From: Chitinophagaceae bacterium
GTDB lineage: Bacteria; Bacteroidota; Bacteroidia; Chitinophagales; Chitinophagaceae
Direction: 5' to 3'
Assembly (NCBI GenBank): GCA_017307755.1
Contig: JAFKGQ010000010.1
Span: 186,001 to 250,000 of the forward strand
DNA length: 64,000 nucleotides
Shown here: piece by piece, positions 37,268 to 45,743 of the stretch
Numbering within the stretch: the stretch's first letter is position 1
How the letters are laid out: every line of letters begins with the position of its first letter
Notes under the pieces: generated by a model
What the model was told of the DNA's origin: nothing
The model's database searches: none
Seen by the model: the letters and a program-made list of their open reading frames with translations, nothing else
Program-made: the position numbers and the translations under genes

Positions 37268-38098
37268 TTACGAAAGATTACCAATGGTCATCACAGGTAT
37301 CTGTGAAGCATCAGACGACGGGCGGGAGCCAAAACGTCGCAGAAGTTTACCGCGGAGCTTGTTCCAGAAGCCGGAGAACATGGATGCAGCGCCAGGTGAG
37401 GTGAGTATGAGGTCGGCTTTTATTTTTCTTGCGTAGTCCCAGACTGCCCTTTCGAGATCCTCCCCAGGACTGGCCATGCATTCTATAGATAGATTTGTAT
37501 TCTCTCTCAACAACCGGTAGCATTTATGAAGATTGCCGCGGGCCTCGACAGCAAAGCCGGGGTCGCTGCTGCCGGGCGCTACCAGGTGAATGGTGGAATT
37601 CACCGTCCTGCCGAGATAAGTAGCAAACAACAGCTGGCGCATGGGGAGGTGATCTCCAACGGGCAGTACGATATTCTTCAGACTGGTAAAGGAGGGTTGT
37701 TCAAGCACAGAAAGCACGGGGCAATGCGTCCTGTCCACCAACCGATCGATATCCGCACCGGCCGGATGATAGAAAAGAGGATGACCGGGCCTTTTCTTCC
37801 TGACAAGGAGGATCAAGTCTACGGAATGCCGTAGGGAATACTCCACTATCTGTTTTTCAGGGAATACAGCCTCTGTATTTACTTCAAGCGATATAGAAGG
37901 ATCAGTGAGGAATGGGTGGCGTTCCCGTATAGAGGCTTTTAGTTTGCCCGCAACGCCGGCGCAATGTGCCGTAGGGACGTGATACAGCAGGTGAACCTGG
38001 CATTGAAGGCGATCAGCCATATAAAACGCTTGTTGTAAGATGCCCTCATCATCCACCCAATCTACCGGCACGAGCATATGGTTAAATAATTTTTTCAT
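37268..38098 (-). CDS. Universal-stress-protein-type protein
   Basis: A protein of 276 aa, about two Usp lengths. The first domain (1-140) shows FNHMLVPVDWVDDEGILQQAF; the second (about 145-275) shows LKNIVLPVGDHL. The usual ATP-binding G-2x-G-9x-G(S/T) signature is weak. The frame is open to 38197, but ATG at 38098 follows a TAGTTTTG element and an AGGAG. It is downstream of the histidine kinase and 8 bp upstream of lctP. Confidence 0.8.
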   Translation of the reverse strand: MKKLFNHMLVPVDWVDDEGILQQAFYMADRLQCQVHLLYHVPTAHCAGVAGKLKASIRERHPFLTDPSISLEVNTEAVFPEKQIVEYSLRHSVDLILLVRKKRPGHPLFYHPAGADIDRLVDRTHCPVLSVLEQPSFTSLKNIVLPVGDHLPMRQLLFATYLGRTVNSTIHLVAPGSSDPGFAVEARGNLHKCYRLLRENTNLSIECMASPGEDLERAVWDYARKIKADLILTSPGAASMFSGFWNKLRGKLLRRFGSRPSSDASQIPVMTIGNLS

Positions 38099-38124
38099 TG
38101 GTATGGCTCCTGATATGCGGGTGC

Positions 38125-38132
38125 CAAAACTA
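38125..38132 (-). promoter_or_regulatory. -7 element of the usp-lctP operon
   Basis: TAGTTTTG on the minus strand, 26 bp before the ATG at 38098. No clear -33; a repeat array lies directly upstream, which suggests an activator-dependent promoter. Confidence 0.5.
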
Positions 38133-38150
38133 GGCCATCGGAGGCTTTTG

Positions 38151-38199
38151 GGCATTAAACGGCAATTAAAAAAAAGTCCATTAACAAAATGGGCCATTA
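38151..38199 (-). repeat. Four TAATGGCC-like repeats upstream of usp
   Basis: On the minus strand TAATGGCC (38192-38199), TAATGGAC (38176-38183), TAATTGCC (38161-38168) and TAATGCC (38151-38157) occur in the same orientation, spaced 16, 15 and 11 bp. They lie just upstream of the usp -7 element and could be response-regulator sites. Confidence 0.4.
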
Positions 38200-38209
38200 C
38201 GGAGCACTG

Positions 38210-39592
38210 CTATTGATTGAATATTGTTATGGAGGGCATTTCGATGGTGAAATTTGTACCGCTGTCCATGTCGGACCGCACCTGGATAAAGCCCTTATGA
38301 AGAGCGATGATGCGATGGGCAAGTGCCAGGCCCAATCCGAAACCACGGGTACTACCCGTACCGGCGCCCCTGTAGAAAGGTTGGAATATTTGCTGGATCT
38401 CTTCGGCAGCGATAACGTCTCCCTGGTTCACTACCTGAACGTATACCTTATGGTCCGAAAAAGAGAGGTCTACCACGGACTTCTTATCAGAGGAATATTT
38501 ACATCCATTCTCTACAATATTCTTGATGGCGATGTACAGCAATTCGCTGTTCCCAAACACGACAAAGTCCTTTTCGTCCTCGGGGAATTCCCCAAAGTTG
38601 AGCTCGACATGGTAGTCGCTGCTAAGCCTTTTAACGTCCGCCGTCACCTTTAGCAGTACTTCATCTACCCGTACTTCGTTGAGTTCGATACCCCCCTGGG
38701 ACCCTGTCTTGGCTATCTCCAGGAGACTTTTTGTAAGCTGGCGCATTTGCTGGACGTCTTCCCGGACGGAATACAACACCTGTTTGTATTCATCGGCATT
38801 CCTTTCTTTTTGGAGGACCACTTCCACCTGGCTGGAGACGGATGTAAGAGGAGTGGATAACTCGTGTGACGCGTTGGATATGAACCGGCGCTGGATGGCA
38901 AAGGATTCCTGCAGACGGCTTAACAGATCGTTGAATGTATTGGCCAGTTGGCTAAGCTCGTCCTGGCCGGCGCCGGCGCGGATACGATGGGAGAGGTTGT
39001 AAGAGGATATGTCCTTTACTTCCCGGATGATCTGGGAGAGAGGGCGCAGCAATCGTCCCGTAAAGAAATAGCTGACCAGGGCTGTAAGACAGACCCCTAC
39101 CACAAGGCTGAACAGGAGTATTTTATTCAATGTCTCGACCCTTTCCAACCCATCGTCGTCACGGCCGGCCACTACGACGATAAAGTCCCTGTTGCTCGTC
39201 TCCCGGTGAATGGCGACGGCTTCCCTGTCCCCGATGGTGAAGTATTTCTCCCCCTTTTCTTTTACTTCCCGCAGGAGGTCGCTCGTGACAAAGATCGGGG
39301 GTGCGCCCGGCACATCGTATTGGTATAAGGTCTTGCCGTTATCCGTATAGATACCCATGCTGCGGCGGGGTAACAGACCGCCCGTGGTATCCATCCTCCG
39401 GAGAAAGGAGAAGGCGCTGTCGCCCATCAGGGCGTAAAGCTGGGTATTGTAGCTGGCACGGGACTTCAGCCTCCTGTTGAATACCTGGACACGTTCCAGC
39501 CGGGCAAAGTAAAAGACGGACCATGTCAGCAAAGAGATGATCGCGGTTACCAGGAGCGTGAACAGCAACATTATTTTATAGCGGATCTTCAC
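38210..39592 (-). CDS. Sensor histidine kinase
   Basis: A protein of 460 aa. TM1 about 9-30, a periplasmic sensor of about 125 residues, TM2 about 158-178, HAMP, HisKA with His243 (SNASHELSTPLT), then HATPase_c (NIVENGCKYS; GFGLGLALAHRI). It phosphorylates the response regulator encoded immediately upstream (1-bp gap). Its N-terminus (MKIRYKIMLLFTLL) closely resembles that of the kinase at 59694, so the two are paralogues. Confidence 0.95.
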   Translation of the reverse strand: MKIRYKIMLLFTLLVTAIISLLTWSVFYFARLERVQVFNRRLKSRASYNTQLYALMGDSAFSFLRRMDTTGGLLPRRSMGIYTDNGKTLYQYDVPGAPPIFVTSDLLREVKEKGEKYFTIGDREAVAIHRETSNRDFIVVVAGRDDDGLERVETLNKILLFSLVVGVCLTALVSYFFTGRLLRPLSQIIREVKDISSYNLSHRIRAGAGQDELSQLANTFNDLLSRLQESFAIQRRFISNASHELSTPLTSVSSQVEVVLQKERNADEYKQVLYSVREDVQQMRQLTKSLLEIAKTGSQGGIELNEVRVDEVLLKVTADVKRLSSDYHVELNFGEFPEDEKDFVVFGNSELLYIAIKNIVENGCKYSSDKKSVVDLSFSDHKVYVQVVNQGDVIAAEEIQQIFQPFYRGAGTGSTRGFGLGLALAHRIIALHKGFIQVRSDMDSGTNFTIEMPSITIFNQ

Positions 39593-39593
39593 A

Positions 39594-40286
39594 TCAGGGA
39601 GTTTCTTTCAAAACGTATCCCATGCCCACCTGGGTATAGATGAGCTTGGAGGAAAAGTCCTTTTCTATCTTTTTACGAAGGAAATTCACATACACATCGA
39701 TGACGTTGGTCTTTGTGTCGAAGTCGATGTCCCACACGTTCATGGCGATGTCGATACGGGATACCACTTTGTTCTTATTTCGGATGAGGTATTCCAGCAG
39801 CTGAAACTCTTTGGCTGTCAACGGAATGGTCTTACCTTCACGAGTTACTTCCTTGCTGTCGAGGTTCATTACCAGGTCCCCCACCTTCAATATATTGGCG
39901 CCTGCGGCCGGCTGGTGGTGGAGGCGTTTGAGCAGGGCGCGGATACGGACCAGGAGTTCCTGGAAATCGAAAGGTTTTACGATGTAGTCGTCGGCGCCGG
40001 CCTCAAAACCTTCGATCTTATCCTCAGTGGTGTTCATGGCGGTCAGCATGATCACGAGGATCTCCTCATTGTAGGCCCGGATATGACGCGCCAGCTCATA
40101 TCCATTCATCAGGGGGAGGTTGATGTCCAGTATAGCCAGGTCGTAGGCGCCGGCGTCGAAGAGCTTTTTACCGACGGCCCCGTCATAGGCAACGTCCACT
40201 TCATAATGCTGTTCTGTCAGCCCCTTACGCAGGGTTTCTGCTATCTTTTTTTCATCTTCTACGAGTAAGATCTTTGTTTCTGCCAT
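39594..40286 (-). CDS. OmpR-family response regulator
   Basis: A protein of 230 aa. Receiver with Asp54 (LAILDINLPLMNG) and Lys near 104 (VKPFDF); C-terminal winged helix with LTAKEFQLLEYLIRN and TNVIDVYVNFLRKKI. The frame is open to 40394, but the receiver begins at the ATG at 40286. First gene of the RR-HK-usp-lctP-dehydrogenase run. Confidence 0.95.
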   Translation of the reverse strand: MAETKILLVEDEKKIAETLRKGLTEQHYEVDVAYDGAVGKKLFDAGAYDLAILDINLPLMNGYELARHIRAYNEEILVIMLTAMNTTEDKIEGFEAGADDYIVKPFDFQELLVRIRALLKRLHHQPAAGANILKVGDLVMNLDSKEVTREGKTIPLTAKEFQLLEYLIRNKNKVVSRIDIAMNVWDIDFDTKTNVIDVYVNFLRKKIEKDFSSKLIYTQVGMGYVLKETP

Positions 40287-40571
40287 AGTGCGTAAATGTC
40301 CGGAATAGCGTCTTTGGGATCGGTGTAATATAGTATAATTGGCGGCTCCCAGACCTATCTGTCTCATTAAAAATGCATTAAACCGTTTTAGCAAATAAAT
40401 AACCCATCTTCTTGCAATATGCCAAAAAAAAGCGTAAATTTTGTATGCTCTCTCCAGACTCTATATCGTATAAGCTGTCTAATTTCTGCTTGCTAAAGTT
40501 CGATTAAGCCATATTAAACCTTTCCTGCCCGCATGAAGACTGTCATTTAAAATCTAAAAAAGGGGGTTGCT

Positions 40572-40880
40572 ATGAAACATCGTGAATCGCCGTATATCAA
40601 CAGGCGGAAAAAAACAATCGAGTTTTATGTTCATCATCTGAATGCGGCCACCTGTAATCACATCTCCCTGGCCGGCACGTTCAATCATTGGGCTACCGAT
40701 GAATTGCAGATGAAGCCTGAAAAGGTCAGCGGAGGGTGGAAGATCTCCATTCCTATGCTACCGAATGGCAAGTATTATTATCGATTCCTGATCGATGACA
40801 AGATGTGGATGGAGGACATTGAAAACCCCTTACGGGAGCCGGACGGGGTCACTGGGTGGAACAGTGTGTTAACCGTGTAA
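40572..40880 (+). CDS. Small stand-alone CBM48/AMPK-type glycogen-binding protein
   Basis: A protein of 102 aa consisting of one carbohydrate-binding module: LAGTFNHWATDE (33-44), GGWKISIPMLPNGKYYYRFLIDDKMW (split in two motifs) and DIENPLREPDG, the pattern of CBM48/AMPK-beta domains. No catalytic domain and no signal peptide, so a cytoplasmic glycogen or starch binder. A purine-rich GGGGG lies 6-7 bases before ATG, unusual for this genome. Single gene with its own terminator. Confidence 0.88.
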   Translation: MKHRESPYINRRKKTIEFYVHHLNAATCNHISLAGTFNHWATDELQMKPEKVSGGWKISIPMLPNGKYYYRFLIDDKMWMEDIENPLREPDGVTGWNSVLTV

Positions 40881-40901
40881 AAACGCTTATGGGTTAGTAA
40901 A

Positions 40902-40934
40902 AAATTGCGGGCCTGGTCGGCCCGCAATTTTTTT
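40902..40934. terminator. Bidirectional terminator
   Basis: A perfect 12-bp stem AAATTGCGGGCC/GGCCCGCAATTT with loop TGGTC and T runs on both strands. It separates the convergent CBM48 and SDR genes. ATGGGTTAGTAA (40889-40900) directly precedes it, as in the 4624-4680 transcript. Confidence 0.92.
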
Positions 40935-41595
40935 ATCTAAGGGATATTTCTTTTCCGCTGCAGATGAGCTCCAATATATCCGCAAGCTGTGCAGGCTCTA
41001 TCCAGCCCCTGGAGTCGGCGCCGGGCATGCTCTGATGATTGAGCGCGGTATCGATGGTACCGGGCGCCACCACGGACGCCAGCACATTCTTTCCTTTTGC
41101 GGAAGCGTTCAGCAGGTCGGCCAGGTTGAACAACATGGATTTTGTAAGCGCATACGCGATGGCGCCTTTTCCCAGCTCGGGCTTCAAGGCCGTGCGGGCG
41201 CCCATAAACACCAGGCGCCCAAAACCGTTCTGCAGCATGTGCTGGAACAGGGGCCGGGCCGCAAACCAGGCAGTCTCAAAATTCAGCGTGTACATCTCCT
41301 TCATGGCGGCCCCATCTGTCGCCGCAACATCACCCATTGCGAAGCCTCCTACCAAAAGAAGGGCGCCATCGATGCGTCCATAAAGGCTAATGGCCTCGGT
41401 AATAAAATCTTCAGCAGCCGCCTCGTCCGAAAGGTTGACGTCTTTCAGCTCGAAATTATCGTGAGCCGCGGCAAAACCGAGGTGTGTCCCATTATGGTCA
41501 ACAGCGATCACTTTATATCCTGTATCGAGGAATTTCTTTACTGCGGCAACGCCCAGGTTGCCATTCGCGCCCGTGATGATAACAGTCCCTGCCAT
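40933..41595 (-). CDS. Short-chain dehydrogenase/reductase
   Basis: A protein of 220 aa. Rossmann motif TGANGNLG near residue 8; FMGARTALKPELGKGAIAYALTKS holds Tyr and Lys of the YxxxK motif (YALTK). It is atypical: Ser of the catalytic triad appears to be replaced in MGARTA. Substrate is unknown. It may be co-transcribed with the mannoside genes upstream (17 bp after SGNH hydrolase). Confidence 0.87.
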   Translation of the reverse strand: MAGTVIITGANGNLGVAAVKKFLDTGYKVIAVDHNGTHLGFAAAHDNFELKDVNLSDEAAAEDFITEAISLYGRIDGALLLVGGFAMGDVAATDGAAMKEMYTLNFETAWFAARPLFQHMLQNGFGRLVFMGARTALKPELGKGAIAYALTKSMLFNLADLLNASAKGKNVLASVVAPGTIDTALNHQSMPGADSRGWIEPAQLADILELICSGKEISLR

Positions 41596-41612
41596 GAAGA
41601 ATGATTTTGAGA

Positions 41613-42290
41613 TTATTTGGAATCCAGCGCTTCCTGCATTTTGTCCGCCACCAACTGATTGCCTGTATCGTTCAGATGTACCCTGTCCCTGGTGAGGATA
41701 CCGGATTCTTTATTGCCCGGATTGTTCTTTAGCTCGTACGTGTGAAAGGCTTCGCGGAAATCCACCAGGCCGCAATGAAATTTCTGAGCCAGGTTGCGTA
41801 TGATCTGGGAGTAGGCGTTGAGGTCGCCGTCCTGCATATTAGTGAAATCCGTCTTTTCGCCGATGACAGCCGGGGTGCAGAGGATTACTTTGATACGTCT
41901 GTCCAATAATTCATTGATGATGGCCGTATAAAACTTCTCGAACTTATCCGGGTCTGTGCCTGTTCCGGATGACGCCTTGTGCCAGACGTCGTTCACACCT
42001 ATCCAGATAACTACTACATCGGGCTTTTGGGCCAGCACATCGTCGCTCATACGTAAGTAGAGGTCATATACTTTATTGCCGCCGATGCCGGCGCCGATAA
42101 ACTCATAGTCGGAGCCCCTTCCGGCTTTTGTCAGGGCCTCTTTCATTTTTACGATATACCCGCCGGGTTGAGCCCCTTGCTGGGTGATGGAGTCTCCAAA
42201 GAATACGACGCGGACGGGTTTTTTATGTACCATGGACGTGACGGCAGTGAACGTAATGAGCAACAGGGCGGCCCTTGATAACATTCGCAT
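41613..42290 (-). CDS. SGNH/GDSL hydrolase (secreted esterase)
   Basis: A protein of 225 aa with a signal peptide (about 1-20). SGNH blocks are present: Ser34 in FFGDSITQQG, Gly70-71 (GIGGNKV), Asn100 (IWIGVNDVW) and Asp202/His205 (RDRVHLND). It probably deacylates carbohydrates, for example mannan acetyl groups, given the GH130 neighbour. The frame begins with a TTG at 42317; ATG 42290 gives the signal peptide. Confidence 0.92.
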   Translation of the reverse strand: MRMLSRAALLLITFTAVTSMVHKKPVRVVFFGDSITQQGAQPGGYIVKMKEALTKAGRGSDYEFIGAGIGGNKVYDLYLRMSDDVLAQKPDVVVIWIGVNDVWHKASSGTGTDPDKFEKFYTAIINELLDRRIKVILCTPAVIGEKTDFTNMQDGDLNAYSQIIRNLAQKFHCGLVDFREAFHTYELKNNPGNKESGILTRDRVHLNDTGNQLVADKMQEALDSK

Positions 42291-42333
42291 ATCTGTGTAA
42301 GTTTTTTCTTCTTCCAAACCTACACCAAAATGT

Positions 42334-43527
42334 TCAAACTACCGAACCCGCCTTTATATGGACTCTGTTATTGTCGATAATCTGTTGCAAAGTGTTTACC
42401 GAGCCGGCGGAATGGTATTCATCGGGGGGTGTATTGACCACATAGTCCAGCAGCTTTTCGATGGTGGTGGTCGCCACATGCATGCGCGTATCGGAAGAGG
42501 CGTAATAAATAAATATCGATCCGTCTTTATCAGCTATCCATCCATTGGCAAATACGACATTTGATACATCCCCTACTCTTTCCTCCCCTTTTGGGGCGAT
42601 GAAGTATCCACCTGGCCTGTATATCACCTTACTCAGATCATACAGGTCCGTCATGAACAGATAGAGTGTATAGCGTAGTCCGGCGGCCGTGTTCCTGACG
42701 CCATGGGCCAGGTGAAGCCATCCAAGGCGGGTCTTGATGGGTGCGGGCCCCAGACCATTCTTGGCCTCATTGATGGTATGATAGATCCGGGGATCGATGA
42801 TCGTTTCTTTCTCTATTATGGCATGGGTGATAGATGAGGCAAAACCCAGTCCGATGCCGCCTCCGCTGCCGGCATCGATAAATCCGTCCTGGGGTCTGGT
42901 GTAAAAGGCATATTTACCGTCGACCAGCTCGGGATGAAGGACTACATTACGTTGTTGAGGAGAGGGGGTCCGGAGGTCCGCCAGTCTCTCCCAATCGACC
43001 AGGTTCCTGGTGCGGGCGATGCCACACTGAGCAATAGCCGAGGATTGATCCGAGGGTGGTGCTGAAGGGTCTTTTCTTTCCGTGCAGAATAACCCATATA
43101 TATAGCCGTCTTCATGATGAGTGAGACGTATGTCATAGATATTTGTCTCCGGGTCATTATGTCCGGGCATGTGCACAGGAGAATCCCAGAACCTGAATTG
43201 CTCAACGCCATTGGGACTTTCTGCGATGGCAAAAAAGGACTTCCTGTCAGCCCCTTCCACCCGGGCCATCATTACATATTTATCCTTCCATTTGATGGCG
43301 CCGGCATTAAAGACGCCATTGATACCAAACCGTTCCATCAGAAAAGGGTTTGTCTTCTCATTTAGGTCATAACGCCAGAATAACGGCGTGTGCGCGGCCG
43401 TCAGCACGGGATATTTCCAGCGATCGATGACCCCATTCCCCAGTCCGCTGACCTCATTGGGGCGCCTGATCAGCTGGGTATATTGTTCGTCCAGCTGCAA
43501 TAGTCTTTTGTTAAAATCGTTCTTCAT
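42334..43527 (-). CDS. GH130 family glycoside phosphorylase (mannosyl-glucose phosphorylase-like)
   Basis: A protein of 397 aa, the normal GH130 length, no signal peptide. Conserved GH130 segments: YPVLTAAHTPLFWRYDLN, RVEGADRKSFFAIAESPNG, ETNIYDIRLTHHEDGYIYG, RNVVLHPELVDGKYAFYTRPQDG and YASSDTRMHVATTTIEKL. The pattern is closest, from memory, to subfamily GH130_1, 4-O-beta-D-mannosyl-D-glucose phosphorylases. It would split beta-mannosyl-glucose with phosphate to mannose 1-phosphate and glucose. It is in a run with an SSS symporter and an SGNH hydrolase. Confidence 0.93.
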   Translation of the reverse strand: MKNDFNKRLLQLDEQYTQLIRRPNEVSGLGNGVIDRWKYPVLTAAHTPLFWRYDLNEKTNPFLMERFGINGVFNAGAIKWKDKYVMMARVEGADRKSFFAIAESPNGVEQFRFWDSPVHMPGHNDPETNIYDIRLTHHEDGYIYGLFCTERKDPSAPPSDQSSAIAQCGIARTRNLVDWERLADLRTPSPQQRNVVLHPELVDGKYAFYTRPQDGFIDAGSGGGIGLGFASSITHAIIEKETIIDPRIYHTINEAKNGLGPAPIKTRLGWLHLAHGVRNTAAGLRYTLYLFMTDLYDLSKVIYRPGGYFIAPKGEERVGDVSNVVFANGWIADKDGSIFIYYASSDTRMHVATTTIEKLLDYVVNTPPDEYHSAGSVNTLQQIIDNNRVHIKAGSVV

Positions 43528-43569
43528 GGTTGTCCTTTTTTAATACTGGCGGACCCATGTTCCGCCCTG

Positions 43570-45417
43570 TCAATATTCATTGAGCTTATCCCACCACGTT
43601 CTTTTAAGGATAAAACAGATTATCAATAACAGTGTCACCGTGATAAACAAGGGTCCTTTCAGCCATAGCACAATGTACATGGGCAGGATGGTCAGGCACA
43701 GCTGTCCGATGATGCCCAGGAAAATATTGAATGTGTTCAGCTTAAAATTGCGATTGGGGATAAAGCCGGGGTCTGCCGCCATTACTTTTTGTTGTATGGG
43801 TTTCCAGGATCCCCATGGTCTTACTGTTCTGTAAAATGACAGCAGGACAGTCTCTTCTGTGGGAGGGGCCGCATAGCTTCCCAGGATAGAGCCTGCCAGG
43901 GAAAGCAAAAAAAGGACGGGCCAATAGTAAAGGTCCAGGCCCCGCAGCAAGCCGAATGATTTCAGGACAGCCAGCGCGATGGCGGGGATGATACCTGCCA
44001 GCATGCCCCAGAAAAATCCGCTGGCGTTGAATCTCCACCAGTGCCATTTCAACATATTGGCGGCGACATAGCCTCCATACAGCCCTGACACTATCCATTG
44101 AAGGACGGTGTTGACGTCCCGTACAAAAAGCCCCAGTACGACTCCCGTAGTCACTACTACTACGCCGGCCAGATAGTTCATATAAATGGTCTTGCGGGTA
44201 CCGGCAGCAGGGTTGACGTATTTCAGATAGATATCATTTACCAGATAGGCCTGGGCCGCATTCAGCGTACCGGAGAAGGTGCCCATAAAGGCGCCCAGCA
44301 AGCCTGTCAGAACGATGCCCATCAATCCCACGGGAAGGAAATTATTGATGGTGGCCGGCAAAATCCTTTCAAAGTCGGTTTCCTTGCCAGTCCCCAGCTG
44401 ACCACTGATCCGGGGATAGTATAACAATGCAAGGACGGTGAGGCCAATGATCATGGAATAGCGTATAGGCAATAAAATGATAGAGACGAAACCGCTCATC
44501 TTACTGGCTTCCTCGGGGCTGCGGGTACTGAGCACTTTCTGCATATCGTAATTTGGTGCGGGGCCCGCGAGGCTGGCAAAAATTCCCTTAAAGAGCATCA
44601 TCATAAAAAACACGCTGAACGGAGAGAACCCGTCCGTCTGTATCTTCCTATCCGCATCGTTCAGGATATTGCGCCAGTCCAGGTTGAGATCCACACCAAA
44701 GAACGGGTTGAGCCAGCCTTCAGGAACATGCAGACGATGATCCCTGAGCCGTATCATGGCGATAATGGCGATGCTGATACAACCGACGGTCATTAATCCA
44801 TATTTGATGACGTCGCCCAGCACGATGCTGTGCATACCGCCGAGGATCGAATAGAACATAGCGAAGAGCGTGAAAACGATGCCATAGAAATGCGGCACAT
44901 ATTCGGGCGGGATGTGGAAGGGAACGTAAGGGCTTACGATGTCCCAGGGGATGAACACCTGGACGAATTTGCCCAACCCCACAAAGCCATAGGCCATAAA
45001 GCCAAGACAGCTCAGCAAGGCAAATGCCACGACGATATTGTGTGATGACCGTACGCCGCGGCCCGATGAGCCAAATCGGGTGGTGAGCCATTCGGCGCCT
45101 GTAGTGGCGTTGGACCTCCTCAGCCAGCGGGACAGGTACATCATCATAAATACCTGGTTGAATACGGGCCATAGCCAGGGTATCCAGATGCTTTTCATGC
45201 CATATACAAAGCAAAGGCTCACCATCCACATCGTGCCGGAAATGTCGAACATATCCGATGCATCGCTGAGCCCCAGCATATACCACGGAAGGGATTTCCC
45301 ACCCAGCAAATAGTTGTCTTTATTCTGTCTGGCCTTTTTGCGCAAGAGCCAGCCGATCACCACCATGGTGATAAGATAAGCCGCAATAATGAGTAGATCC
45401 GGTAATTGTAAGTTCAT
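43570..45417 (-). CDS. Sodium/solute symporter (SSS family), probable oligosaccharide importer
   Basis: A protein of 615 aa with about 14-15 transmembrane helices. The SSS pattern includes YLLGGKSLPWYMLGLSDASDMFDISGTMWM at the N-terminus (short of a full signature in other fields) and GAFMGTFSGTLNAAQAYLVNDIYLKYV centrally. It is longer than classic SGLT-type bacterial members. Next to GH130 and a divergent AraC regulator, it most likely takes up mannosyl-disaccharides. A TATATTTG element at 45499-45506 is the likely promoter. Confidence 0.92.
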   Translation of the reverse strand: MNLQLPDLLIIAAYLITMVVIGWLLRKKARQNKDNYLLGGKSLPWYMLGLSDASDMFDISGTMWMVSLCFVYGMKSIWIPWLWPVFNQVFMMMYLSRWLRRSNATTGAEWLTTRFGSSGRGVRSSHNIVVAFALLSCLGFMAYGFVGLGKFVQVFIPWDIVSPYVPFHIPPEYVPHFYGIVFTLFAMFYSILGGMHSIVLGDVIKYGLMTVGCISIAIIAMIRLRDHRLHVPEGWLNPFFGVDLNLDWRNILNDADRKIQTDGFSPFSVFFMMMLFKGIFASLAGPAPNYDMQKVLSTRSPEEASKMSGFVSIILLPIRYSMIIGLTVLALLYYPRISGQLGTGKETDFERILPATINNFLPVGLMGIVLTGLLGAFMGTFSGTLNAAQAYLVNDIYLKYVNPAAGTRKTIYMNYLAGVVVVTTGVVLGLFVRDVNTVLQWIVSGLYGGYVAANMLKWHWWRFNASGFFWGMLAGIIPAIALAVLKSFGLLRGLDLYYWPVLFLLSLAGSILGSYAAPPTEETVLLSFYRTVRPWGSWKPIQQKVMAADPGFIPNRNFKLNTFNIFLGIIGQLCLTILPMYIVLWLKGPLFITVTLLLIICFILKRTWWDKLNEY

Positions 45418-45743
45418 GAAACTAAACTATCGGTTTTGGCGGTATTTGCAGCTGTAGCCATCGATGGGAAATGAAAATTGAGCAAGCTTGTTATGCAGCA
45501 AATATATGTCCCCGTTGGACCTAAAAACTAATGATATTTTATCCCAGAATGGACATTAAATCACCCAGGTAGATGAATTAGTGAGGCATATACATAATAA
45601 ATAGTTGATTTACAGGCAGTACATAAAATATCTCTTCCTCCCAATCAGATTATACTATTTTATCTTAACTTGGTACAAATCTGACAATTCCCCTGTGTTA
45701 CAAAGGTTTTGAATATATTTATTAAACCTTAACGAGCTGCCAT
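45418..45743. other. Divergent regulatory gap between the symporter and AraC genes
   Basis: 326 bp, AT-rich, no ORF. It carries the minus-strand TATATTTG (45499-45506) for the symporter operon and a weaker plus-strand TATATTTA just upstream of the AraC gene (about 45713). Space and arrangement suit an AraC-type activator site. Confidence 0.5.
45499..45506 (-). promoter_or_regulatory. -7 element of the mannoside operon
   Basis: TATATTTG on the minus strand, 82 bp before the symporter start. No -33 element at 19-21 bp, as expected for an activator-dependent promoter. Confidence 0.5.
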
